A DNA stretch of 64,000 nucleotides. It comes from Acetobacteraceae bacterium H6797 (GTDB taxonomy: Bacteria > Pseudomonadota > Alphaproteobacteria > Acetobacterales > Acetobacteraceae). The notes under the pieces are model-generated. The model ran no database searches. It was given only the letters and a program-made list of their open reading frames with translations, and was not told the DNA's origin. Shown piece by piece: positions 1 to 8,471 of the stretch; positions within the stretch are counted from its first letter, which is position 1, and every line of letters starts with the position of its first letter. Location: contig JADFCQ010000001.1 in assembly GCA_015223225.1 (NCBI GenBank), positions 1,265,639 to 1,329,638 on the forward strand, read 5' to 3'. Both the position numbers and the translations under genes were made by a program.

Positions 1-89
1 GCGCCCCCGCTCCTTCTTCGGCCCAACGGGCTTTACGGCCCGCGCCGAGGCGGGGATGCTCCTTCCGCCGCCTAGCGAAGGAGCCCGCC

Positions 90-1409
90 ATGTCCCCCAC
101 CGTCACCGCCAATGCCGATCTCGACACCGCCGTCGCCGAGGCGCGGGGGGCCTATGTCGCCGCGCGGCCGAAGAGCAAGGCGCTGCATGAGGAGGCCGCC
201 AAGGTCCTCCCCGGCGGCAACACGCGGACGGTGCTCTTCTACGAACCCTTCCCCACCGTCATGGAGCGTGGCGCCGGCGCCCGGCTCTGGGATGTCGAGG
301 GGCATGAGTATCTCGACCTGCTCGGCGAATTCACCGCCGGCATCTATGGCCATTCCGACCCGACCATCCGCGCCGCCATCGACGGCGCCCTCGACAATGG
401 CGTGAACCTCGCCAGCCATGGCGCCAATGAGCCGAAGCTCGCCCGGCTGCTGCTGGAGCGCTTCCCCTCGCTGGAGCGGGTGCGCTTCACCAATTCGGGC
501 ACCGAGGCCAATCTCATGGCCCTCGCCCTCGCAACGGCCTTCACCGGGCGGCGGCAGGTCATGGTCTTCGCCGGCGGCTATCATGGCGGCGTGCTGACCT
601 TCGGCGGCGGCACCGGCGGCAAGGTGAACGTGCCGCACGACATCGTCCTCGCCCCCTATAACGACGCCGAGACCAGTGTGCGCATGATCCGCGAGGCGGG
701 CGATAAGCTCGCCGCCGTGCTGGTCGAGCCCATGCTCGGCTCGGGCGGCTGCATCCCCGGCGAGGCCGCCTTCCTCCAGGCGCTGCGCGCAACGACGCGG
801 GAGACGGGCGCGCTGCTGATCCTGGACGAGGTCATGACCTCCCGCCTCGGCCCCGGCGGGCGCCAGGCGGCGCTGGGCGTGGTGCCGGATCTGACGACGC
901 TCGGGAAATATATCGGCGGTGGCATGTCGGTCGGCGCCTTCGGCGGCAGGGCCGATATCATGGACCTCTTCGACCCGCGCCGCCCCGATGCCCTGCCCCA
1001 TGCGGGCACCTTCAACAACAACGTGCTGACCATGGCGGCCGGCGTCGCGGGCCTCTCCAAGGTCTTCACGCCCGAGGTCTCGCTCGCCCTGAATGCGCGG
1101 GGCGACAGGCTGCGGGAACGGCTGAACGCGTTGGGCGAGGCGCGCGGCGCCGCCTTCCAGGCCACCGGCCTCGGCTCGCTGCTGACGCTGCATCCGATGC
1201 GCGGCCCGATCCGCACGCCCGCCGATGCGGCCAAGGCCGATTCGCGCCTGCGGGATCTGCTGTTCTTCGAGCTGATGGCGCGGGGCTATTACCTGGCCCG
1301 GCGGGGCATGATTGCCCTGTCGCTGCCCGTGACCGATGCGGAGCTGGATGGGCTGGTGGAGGCGGTGGGCGATATTCTCGACACCCACCGCACTCTTTTC
1401 ACGGCCTGA
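90..1409 (+). CDS. class III PLP aminotransferase (glutamate-1-semialdehyde aminomutase-like)
   Basis: A 439-residue fold-type I PLP enzyme. The pattern SGTEAN near residue 137, the LDE of the PLP-ring aspartate (D246) and the Schiff-base lysine in LGKYIGGG (K273) are all visible. The overall form resembles GSA aminomutase and related omega-aminotransferases, but this is probably a paralogue of unknown substrate because no haem genes lie nearby. The ATG at 90 is preceded by GAAGGAG about 6 bases upstream, a good ribosome site. The gene stands alone, facing the 3' end of the cellulose operon. Its last ten codons are repeated, slightly decayed, about 131 bases downstream. Confidence 0.85.
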   Translation: MSPTVTANADLDTAVAEARGAYVAARPKSKALHEEAAKVLPGGNTRTVLFYEPFPTVMERGAGARLWDVEGHEYLDLLGEFTAGIYGHSDPTIRAAIDGALDNGVNLASHGANEPKLARLLLERFPSLERVRFTNSGTEANLMALALATAFTGRRQVMVFAGGYHGGVLTFGGGTGGKVNVPHDIVLAPYNDAETSVRMIREAGDKLAAVLVEPMLGSGGCIPGEAAFLQALRATTRETGALLILDEVMTSRLGPGGRQAALGVVPDLTTLGKYIGGGMSVGAFGGRADIMDLFDPRRPDALPHAGTFNNNVLTMAAGVAGLSKVFTPEVSLALNARGDRLRERLNALGEARGAAFQATGLGSLLTLHPMRGPIRTPADAAKADSRLRDLLFFELMARGYYLARRGMIALSLPVTDAELDGLVEAVGDILDTHRTLFTA

Positions 1410-1612
1410 GGGGTCGGGCGGGGCGCAATGCCGGGCACGGCAGGGTCACGCCATTGCCGCCCGGGCGGTGTGGCCTGACCGGATCGGTGAGAGCCGTCGG
1501 ATGACGTCTCGACACCCGCCGCACGCTTTTCGCGGCCTGAGGGGTCAGGCGAGGCGCAAGTCCGGGGACGGCTGCGTCACATCTTTGCGGCCCGGAGCGA
1601 TGCGGCCCGACC
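1376..1612. repeat. imperfect tandem duplication, period about 131 bp, spanning the aminotransferase 3' end
   Basis: The block starting TCTCGACACCC at 1376 recurs at 1507. In both copies the codons for an L-D-T-x-R-T-L-F-x-A tail are followed by TGA and GGGGTC, and similarity continues for about 100 bases with substitutions and small indels up to GGCC(T/C)GACCG. The second copy has no start, so it is a decayed remnant. The rest of the 1410-1723 spacer shows no convincing gene. Confidence 0.7.
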
Positions 1613-1723
1613 GTGAAAGCACCGCGTGCTCCTCGCGGCCTGGTTGCCTCGTTGCTGCCCCGTATGGGGTCGGATGAACCGGAAGCAGTGGGCGACGCTA
1701 TCGCCCCGCCGCAGCCTGATGCC

Positions 1724-2200
1724 TCAGCCCCGGCGATATTCCAGGATGACGCGGCCCTCTTCGGCATGCGTCACCACCAGCCGCGCTTCCGGCCCCGCGG
1801 CCGGCAGGGCGGCGAGCCATTGGCGATAGAGCCCCTCCAGCACCAGGCCGAACCAGCGCCCATGCGGGTCGCCCGGCAGGGCGATGGCGGGGGCGCCGGA
1901 ATGGGTGAGCCGCAGGGCCGGCACCTCGGGCAGCAGCGAGATGCCGACGAAGCCCCAATCGAGCGAAGCCAGGGCCTCGTTCATCCGGGCCTCCAACTCG
2001 CCCAGCGTCGCCGCCTCGCCGAGGATGCGCGTCTCGGCCATGGCGCGGCCCACGCCGCGCAGCATGTCGCCCCGCTCCACGGCATCGAGCCGCTCGACCA
2101 GGGCCGCCGTGAAATCCCGCCATACGGGCGGCACGTTGCGCCGCGACAGATAGGCCAGTGCCTGCAATTCGCCCGGGGACAGGCCCGTCTCGCCAGCCAT
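1724..2200 (-). CDS. bcsD: cellulose synthase subunit D (BcsD/AcsD)
   Basis: The product is 158 residues, very close to the 156-residue AcsD of Komagataeibacter. BcsD forms an octameric periplasmic ring through which glucan chains pass, helping crystalline ribbons to form. The call rests on length, on position as the last gene after bcsC (11-base gap) and on family-like segments such as GDMLRGVG and LDWGFVGIS. There is no signal peptide, as in known BcsD. I start at the ATG giving MAGETGLSP; a longer reading from TTG at 2260 would run into bcsC and is unlikely. Confidence 0.85.
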   Translation of the reverse strand: MAGETGLSPGELQALAYLSRRNVPPVWRDFTAALVERLDAVERGDMLRGVGRAMAETRILGEAATLGELEARMNEALASLDWGFVGISLLPEVPALRLTHSGAPAIALPGDPHGRWFGLVLEGLYRQWLAALPAAGPEARLVVTHAEEGRVILEYRRG

Positions 2201-2211
2201 TTCGTTCCTCG

Positions 2212-5200
2212 TCACTCGAAGCGATACCGGGCGAAGACCATGCCCCGCACTTCGTTCCAATCGGCCGACCGGTCGTAGCGCAGCAGGGCGCCAAGGCGCA
2301 GGTTCTGGCTGAGCTGATACTCGACGTCGCTGCGCAGGCCGCCCGAAATGCCGGTCTGCGACTGGCCCTTGTAATAGCCCGAACTGGCGATGCCCGCGTC
2401 CACCAGCGACTGAAGCTGGGATTGCAGACCGGAATCGTTGGGGAAAATCGGCGTCCTGTCCTCGCGCCAGGAGGCGACGCCGAGTGTGCCGCCGATGCGA
2501 TAGGTCAGGTTGCCCATGCGCGCGCGGTAGTCGAGCGGCACGGAGAGCGCCACGAAGCTCTGGGGGCTGAAATACCCGCCATGCCCGAGGGTGAAGAAGC
2601 GCAGGTTCTTGTCATAGGCGAAGTAGGTGAGGTCCAGGCCCGTGACCAGTTCCTCTTCCGACGTCTGGAAGACGTTGTAGGCCATGCCGGCACCCATCTC
2701 GTAGCGGCTGTTGCTCGCCACATTGGTGCCCTCGAAGGTGGCGTAGCCGCCGCCGAGATAGAAGGAGGTGGGGCCGGTGACGTATTCCAGCTGCGCCCGG
2801 CCGCCCGTGCGGGTCACGCCACCCCAGGCGCGGCCGCTCGTCGTGTCCTTCATGCCGGACCAGGAGAGCAGGCTGTCGGTCACCGCGCGGCGCTCGCCCG
2901 TCAGGCGCAGGCGCAGGCCCGGCGCGAGCTCCGGCGCGACCTCAATGCCGCCGACCATGTTCTGCTGCTGGAAGCCGATCGGCGTGGAGCCGACATCGAG
3001 GCTGAAATTGTTCCGCGTATAGGCGAGGCCCAGCGCCACGCCCGTCGCGGAGGTGTTCTTGGGCGAGACGGAGGCCGCTGTATCTGGATCGAGCGAGCCG
3101 GTCGTCGCGGCCGGGATGGCGAGCGGATTGCTGCCGAAGCGGCGCAGCACCCCCGCATCCGAGCCCATGGAGCCGGCATCGATCGTGACGGGCGAGACGC
3201 GCGCCGTCACCCGGCCGCCGATGCCCGGCATGGGCACGGAGCCTTCGATATTGGCGCTGAACTCGTTCAGCTTATCCATGCCCGCTTCACCGGAGCGGGT
3301 GCGGAAGCCGATGCCGGCGCTGACCCGCGGCGCCGTCTCCTCGCGGACCTCGACGAGCTGACGGTTGATCTCCGTCAGCAGCGGGTCGGCCGGCAGGGCG
3401 ACGGAACGGCCGAAGGGCACGGCCTGGGCCATCTGCACCGGCTGCTGGCCGTAGGGATAGGAGGCCGGAACGGAGGTGACCGCCTGAGACGTGCCCGCCA
3501 GGGACTGACGGCGGAAGGGGTTGTTGTAGTAGTTCGGCGCCGCCGGCTGGGCCGCATAACCCGGCGCCGCCTGGGCATAGCCGACCGCCGCCGCCTCGCC
3601 GCCGAGCTGGTTGCGGCGCTGCATCGCGGCCATTTCCAGCGCCTGCCGCGCCCGGCGCCCATCGCCGGAGGCGCGGGCGAGACGGGCCTCGAGCATGGAG
3701 ACGCGCGGATCGTTCGGCGCCATGGCCTGGGCCTCGGCCAGCAGGGCCTCGGCGCGGGACCAGTCGCGCAGCGCCGCCGCCGCCTCGATGGCCGCACCGC
3801 GCGCGTCCATGTTGCGCGGATCGCGCTGCAGCACCGCCTCGGCGATGCGCTGCGCGTCACGCGGTTCGCGCGCGCCCTGGTAGAGGCGGGCCAGGGCCAG
3901 ATTGGCCGCGGGGTTCGTCGGGTCCGCCGCCAAAGCCGGGGCCAGGCGGTCATAGGCGCTGGCCTGGTCGCCGGCGGTGTTCAGCCGGTCGGAAGCGCGG
4001 ATCGCCGCGCCGGCCTGCAGCCCCACCACTTGGCGGCGCTCGTCGGCGGTCAGGCGGCTATCGGTCGAGAGGCCCTGGGCGATCTGCATCGCATCGGGCT
4101 CCAGCCCGGCATCGAGCAGGGCGGAGGCGATGGCGATGCGGCCGGAGGGCGGGGCAGAACGGTTCACGCTGGCGGCGACGCGGGCGGCCTCGGCGGCGCC
4201 GGTCTTGTCGCCGATATTGTTGAGCGCGCGCACCACCTGGGCGGGGATCTCGCCGCTCGGATCGGGGCGCGCGGCGAGCTGCATCAGCCGCGCGCGGGCC
4301 ACGTCGGGCCGGCCCCAGCGCGCGGGCTCGGCGGCCTGGGCCACCTGCTCGGAGAGGCGCACGCTGCGCAGCAGGCGCGTGGCGTCGGCGGTGCGGAGCC
4401 GGTCGGGGATGCGCTCGATATAGCGGGCGGCATCCTGCGGGCGGTTATCCTCATTGGCGAAGAGGGCCGCGGCATAGAGCTGCTCGTTGCTGGCGCGCTG
4501 GCCGGAGAGCACGGGCTCCTCGATCAGTGCCCGGGCCTCGGCGCCCTGGCCCTGGCGGCTGAGCGCGCGGGCGAGATCGAGCCGGATCCAGGGGCTGTTC
4601 GGGTCCGAGGCCTGGGCGCCGCGCAGCAGGGCCAGGGCCGCCGCCGGGTCTTCGGTGCGGGCGGCCTCGGCGCGCAGCGCATCGGCCCGCTGGGTCGCGG
4701 CGGCGCTGGCGAGATTGGTGGCGCCGGAGCGGCGGGCCAGTTCCTCCGCCTCGGCGAAACGGCCCTGCTGCTGGAGCGCGTCATAGAGGCCGGCCAAAGC
4801 GGCGGGCAGGTTCGGGCGGCGGGCCAGGGCGGCGCGATAGCGCTGCTCGGCGCCCACCGGGTCATTGCGGCGGAGCGCGATATCGCCCAGCAGCGCCTCG
4901 GCATCCGCGCGTTCGCCGCCATCTCGGCGGGCGATGCGGTCGAGCTGCTGTTCCGCCTGGTCGAGATTGCCGCGCAGCACCTGCGAGCGCGCCGCGGTCA
5001 CTTCGCCAGTCGAGGTCGCGCCATCGAGCGCGCGGCCCCATTTGCGGCGGCCATCCGCCGGGTCGAGCGAGATGGCGCGGGCCAGAAGCTGCCGCGCCTC
5101 CGCCGTACGCCCCTGACGGAGACGCACGAGGCCGAGGCCGCCGAGCGCATCCGGGTCATTGGGGTTATCGGCCAGCACGCTCTCGAATTCCGAGCCGGCG

Positions 5201-6090
5201 CTGGCAACGCGATTGGCGTTCAGCTCGTCGAAGCCGCGGCTGCGGGCCTCGCCCACGGCATCGGTCGGGCCGGGCGCCGGGTTCTGGGCTTCATTGAGCT
5301 TCTGCCGAATGACGGCATCGTTCGGATATTGTTGCAGATAGGCCTGGAAAAGCGGCGCGGTCTGCGGGCTCGCGCCCGTCCAGCTCAGGGCCTCGCGCCA
5401 GGCGGCGGTCGCGGCTTGGGCAGTGTCGGGCTGCTGGGCGAGGCGGCGAAGGCGCTCGATACCTTCGGCGCGAGTGCTCTCGCCATAGGTCTGGGTCTGC
5501 GCATAGGCCAAGGCGGCCCGGGAATCCTGCGGATTGCGAGTCACCAGCCGGCCAAGGCCCTGCAAGGCCTCCTGGCGGCCCTGCGGCGTGCCGGCAAGGG
5601 TCTGGTAATACTCCAGGGCGTAATTGTCGGGCGGCGTGGAGCCGCCGAAAATGCGCTGATACTGCTGGATGGCCGCCTGCTGCTGCCCGGCCTGGGCGAG
5701 GCGGCGGGCCTCGTTGATCGCTGCGGGGTCGATATTCGCAGCGCGCACCGAGAGGTTCGCGGCGCCCACGCGCGGATCGCTCGCCGGGGCGTTCTGGCGC
5801 AGGCGCGCGAGAAGCTGGTCGGCCGCGGCGCGATTGCCCATCTCGGCCTGGATTTCGGCCGCGCCCTTCAGCGCGTCGACATTCTGCGGCTCGATGGAGA
5901 GGATGCGCTCATAGCTGCGAAGCGCCATTTCCGGCCGGTTCTGCAGGCGCCAGTAATTCGCCTGATCGAAGAGCGCGGCCAGGCCGCGATCCTGCGCCAG
6001 GGCGGGCGTGGCGGCGAGCGGCAGTGAGGCGGCCAGCACGCCCGCCGTCAGAGCCGATGCCAGAAGCCGGGTGCGGAAATTCTCCATCAC
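2212..6090 (-). CDS. bcsC: cellulose synthase subunit C (TPR scaffold and outer-membrane export barrel)
   Basis: A 1292-residue protein beginning with a Sec signal (MMENF...ATPALAQ, about 33 residues). Many TPR repeats follow to about residue 850, rich in ALA..Y/L patterns such as NPDDPDALGGLGLVRLRQG. A C-terminal BcsC barrel of about 350 residues ends in VFARYRFE. BcsC exports the glucan across the outer membrane, with the TPR part reaching into the periplasm. Its ATG overlaps the bcsB stop by four bases (ATGA), so the two are translationally coupled. Length fits AcsC (about 1300). Confidence 0.93.
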   Translation of the reverse strand: MMENFRTRLLASALTAGVLAASLPLAATPALAQDRGLAALFDQANYWRLQNRPEMALRSYERILSIEPQNVDALKGAAEIQAEMGNRAAADQLLARLRQNAPASDPRVGAANLSVRAANIDPAAINEARRLAQAGQQQAAIQQYQRIFGGSTPPDNYALEYYQTLAGTPQGRQEALQGLGRLVTRNPQDSRAALAYAQTQTYGESTRAEGIERLRRLAQQPDTAQAATAAWREALSWTGASPQTAPLFQAYLQQYPNDAVIRQKLNEAQNPAPGPTDAVGEARSRGFDELNANRVASAGSEFESVLADNPNDPDALGGLGLVRLRQGRTAEARQLLARAISLDPADGRRKWGRALDGATSTGEVTAARSQVLRGNLDQAEQQLDRIARRDGGERADAEALLGDIALRRNDPVGAEQRYRAALARRPNLPAALAGLYDALQQQGRFAEAEELARRSGATNLASAAATQRADALRAEAARTEDPAAALALLRGAQASDPNSPWIRLDLARALSRQGQGAEARALIEEPVLSGQRASNEQLYAAALFANEDNRPQDAARYIERIPDRLRTADATRLLRSVRLSEQVAQAAEPARWGRPDVARARLMQLAARPDPSGEIPAQVVRALNNIGDKTGAAEAARVAASVNRSAPPSGRIAIASALLDAGLEPDAMQIAQGLSTDSRLTADERRQVVGLQAGAAIRASDRLNTAGDQASAYDRLAPALAADPTNPAANLALARLYQGAREPRDAQRIAEAVLQRDPRNMDARGAAIEAAAALRDWSRAEALLAEAQAMAPNDPRVSMLEARLARASGDGRRARQALEMAAMQRRNQLGGEAAAVGYAQAAPGYAAQPAAPNYYNNPFRRQSLAGTSQAVTSVPASYPYGQQPVQMAQAVPFGRSVALPADPLLTEINRQLVEVREETAPRVSAGIGFRTRSGEAGMDKLNEFSANIEGSVPMPGIGGRVTARVSPVTIDAGSMGSDAGVLRRFGSNPLAIPAATTGSLDPDTAASVSPKNTSATGVALGLAYTRNNFSLDVGSTPIGFQQQNMVGGIEVAPELAPGLRLRLTGERRAVTDSLLSWSGMKDTTSGRAWGGVTRTGGRAQLEYVTGPTSFYLGGGYATFEGTNVASNSRYEMGAGMAYNVFQTSEEELVTGLDLTYFAYDKNLRFFTLGHGGYFSPQSFVALSVPLDYRARMGNLTYRIGGTLGVASWREDRTPIFPNDSGLQSQLQSLVDAGIASSGYYKGQSQTGISGGLRSDVEYQLSQNLRLGALLRYDRSADWNEVRGMVFARYRFE

Positions 6091-8471
6091 GTCCTCGTCC
6101 TAAGGCGAAGGGCGGCGCGGCGGCGAAGCGCCCAGTAGGTGGGCACGGCAATGATCAGCGCGGCGGCCGCCATCAGCACCAGCAGCAGCTCGGGGCGGCT
6201 GGAGAGCCACCATTGCGGCAGGAGCCAGATCGGCAGCGAACCGACCGTATAGGACGTCCCTACCTTGAAGGCATTGATCTTGCCACCGGAAAGGAGCGCG
6301 AGGTCGCCCTGGATGCGCGGCAGCTGCTCCGGATCGCGCAGGGCCGCGACCATCGCCTCGACGCCCTGCGGCGTCGTGCCGGTCAGCACCAGGACCGACT
6401 TGGAGGAACTGAACGGGCTTTCGCGCCCGTAGAGCACGCCCATGCCGTCGCCCGGGCTCGCGAGCACGGCCTGCAGCTTCTCGCGTTCCAGCCGGCCGTC
6501 ATCGCCGAGAAAGAGGTTGCGGAAATCCTGCAGCGTATCGGGCAAGCCGAGGCTGATGCGATTGCCTTCGAGCTGGATCGGCCCATTCGCCAGAAGCTGG
6601 TTGATCGCCGGCTGGCGGCCCAGCGCGCCGACGACCAGCAGGTCGCGGTCGGCGGCCTGCTGCATGGCGCCGGGGCGGAGCACCTCGATGCGCGTCGCCG
6701 GATAGCCGACATTGGCGGCGAGCTTGCCCACCAGCGTCAGATAGGCGGAAAGCTCCAGCGCATTGGGGCGGTCGGGCAGGATCGCGGCCGTGCCGGCGAA
6801 ATCGGCGAGGCGCGTGAAGGGGAAGCCCGAGCCGGCGAAGAAGGCGAGGTTCGGCAGGCGCGTGAAGCGGTAGCTGCTCGACAGGTCGATCGTGCTGTCC
6901 GGGTCGATCGAGGCGCGCACATCGCCGGGGATCGAGATGCAGTCGCCGCGGTTCAGCGGGCGCATGTCGAAGCGAAGCTGCAGCTCGTTCAGGCCGAAGA
7001 CGAGATAGGGCGGCAGGCCGCCACGGCCCTCGCCGGAATCGCTCGTATTGGGGCCGATATTCAGGCCGGTCTGGCGCGAGATCCAGTTCCAGGGGAAGGC
7101 GGCTTCGCCGGCCTTCAGCGGGAAGGATTTCAGATAGACGTCGTTCAGCGACATATCGAGCCGCGAGACGGCGACGTCGGTGATGGGGCCCGGGGGAGAA
7201 CGGAACTTCACATCCACCGGCAGTTGCCGCTCGCGCCAGGTATAAAGGTCGGGCGCCGTGCGGAAGGGGATGGAGATCTGACCGGGCGCGAAGCCGAAGC
7301 TCTGCAACTCGGACGGATCGACCAACTCGCCGAACTTCACCGGCCGGTCCGAGCGCACCCAGCGCGGGGCGTCATAGGGCTGACGCGCCGGAAGATCGGG
7401 CGCGGAGACGACGGCGACTTCCCCGGCGAGGGCTTCCTTGCCGACGGCGAGCGCCTGGGCAGCCGTGACGGCTTCGGCGGCGGTGCGCCCGCCGATCACC
7501 AGCAGCAGCCCGTTGGGGTCATTCGGGTTGGCGACGAGGGCGAGGGTCGGCCCGTCCATGCGCGGCAGGGTCAGGTCCGGCACCGCCTCGGAACCGGCGG
7601 CGATGACCACCGCATTGCCGCGCTGGGGGATCGTCGGCGAAACGGGGAAGGTCGCGCCGCGATAATCGGCCTGCACGGCGAACCAGGAGGAGGCGATGGT
7701 CGCCGCCTTGATCACCTCGTTGCTGGCCGTCTCCTGCATCACCACCGGGAGATTCAACGGCTCGCGCAGCAGGCGGGCGTCGAAGAAGGGCTCCGGCAGG
7801 CGGGCGAGATCGCGCGAGATGGGCAGGCGCTCGAGCGTGAGCTGCAGCGTGGAGAGGTCGGAGATGGTCGACCAGAGCAGGCCCGAGAGCGGATCGTTGC
7901 ACTCGACCGCGTAGCGGCCGGTGAAGCGGAAGTTCAGGCGGTTGTTGTCGGCGAAGAAGACCGGATTGATCGGGAATTCGAGCGGCCCGAAAGCCGGGCG
8001 CGAACGGTCCGGCGTGATGGTGCCGACGAACTGCTCGTTCATCGTGATGGCGATCTGGCTCAGCTCCGGGATGAGCGCCGGGCTGGTCGCGCCCTGGAGC
8101 ACGAGCTTCGCGCCGGTGACCACCTCATCGCCGCGAATGCCGAAGAGAATGCCCTGCAGGTCCGACAGGCCGCGAAGCTGCATCGGGCTGCGCAGGCCGA
8201 GCTGGCGCAGCGTGCGGGATTCGATGCGCGGGCCGGGGGCCGTCGGGTCATTCGAGCCGAACATGCCCGGCTGCTGCGGGATCATGCCGCCCAGCGCGCC
8301 GCCCTGGCCCGGGATGGGGGCGAGAGGCTGGCCGGGGAATTGGCCAGGATTCTGGCCCAGGTTCTGGCCGGGCATCTGGCCCTGCGCCTGGCCCAGGCCC
8401 TGCGAGGGTATGGGCGCGGAGGGCAGTGGGGGCATGGGCGGCATGCCGCCCTGATCGGCCTGGGCGGGCAC
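6087..8471 (-). CDS. bcsB: cellulose synthase regulatory subunit B (BcsB), 5' end out of frame
   Basis: This periplasmic partner of BcsA guides the nascent glucan. The frame holds a proline/glycine/glutamine-rich N-terminal linker, the BcsB body, and a C-terminal membrane anchor (LLLVLMAAAALIIAVPTYWAL) followed by a basic tail. The first usable start in this frame is GTG at 8471, which leaves the protein with no signal peptide. The signal peptide lies just upstream but in the bcsA frame. Coding character in this frame (an N-Q-A-P-P-P-P-P-P tract) continues upstream to about 8555. This is best read as the second half of an AcsAB-type fusion after a one-base frame change. Confidence 0.85.
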   Translation of the reverse strand: MPAQADQGGMPPMPPLPSAPIPSQGLGQAQGQMPGQNLGQNPGQFPGQPLAPIPGQGGALGGMIPQQPGMFGSNDPTAPGPRIESRTLRQLGLRSPMQLRGLSDLQGILFGIRGDEVVTGAKLVLQGATSPALIPELSQIAITMNEQFVGTITPDRSRPAFGPLEFPINPVFFADNNRLNFRFTGRYAVECNDPLSGLLWSTISDLSTLQLTLERLPISRDLARLPEPFFDARLLREPLNLPVVMQETASNEVIKAATIASSWFAVQADYRGATFPVSPTIPQRGNAVVIAAGSEAVPDLTLPRMDGPTLALVANPNDPNGLLLVIGGRTAAEAVTAAQALAVGKEALAGEVAVVSAPDLPARQPYDAPRWVRSDRPVKFGELVDPSELQSFGFAPGQISIPFRTAPDLYTWRERQLPVDVKFRSPPGPITDVAVSRLDMSLNDVYLKSFPLKAGEAAFPWNWISRQTGLNIGPNTSDSGEGRGGLPPYLVFGLNELQLRFDMRPLNRGDCISIPGDVRASIDPDSTIDLSSSYRFTRLPNLAFFAGSGFPFTRLADFAGTAAILPDRPNALELSAYLTLVGKLAANVGYPATRIEVLRPGAMQQAADRDLLVVGALGRQPAINQLLANGPIQLEGNRISLGLPDTLQDFRNLFLGDDGRLEREKLQAVLASPGDGMGVLYGRESPFSSSKSVLVLTGTTPQGVEAMVAALRDPEQLPRIQGDLALLSGGKINAFKVGTSYTVGSLPIWLLPQWWLSSRPELLLVLMAAAALIIAVPTYWALRRRAALRLRTRT

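Noticed and set aside
1-89. End of an upstream gene
   Set aside because: One frame reaches TAG at 73-75 shortly before the aminotransferase start, but 24 codons without recognisable homology are too little to call a gene.
2158-6027. A 1289-codon open frame on the plus strand opposite bcsC
   Set aside because: It is antisense to a well-supported bcsC, has shadow composition (Gly/Arg/Ala/His-rich), no recognisable domain and no ribosome site. Long antisense frames are expected in GC-rich DNA; the same applies to the one opposite bcsB (6024-8582).
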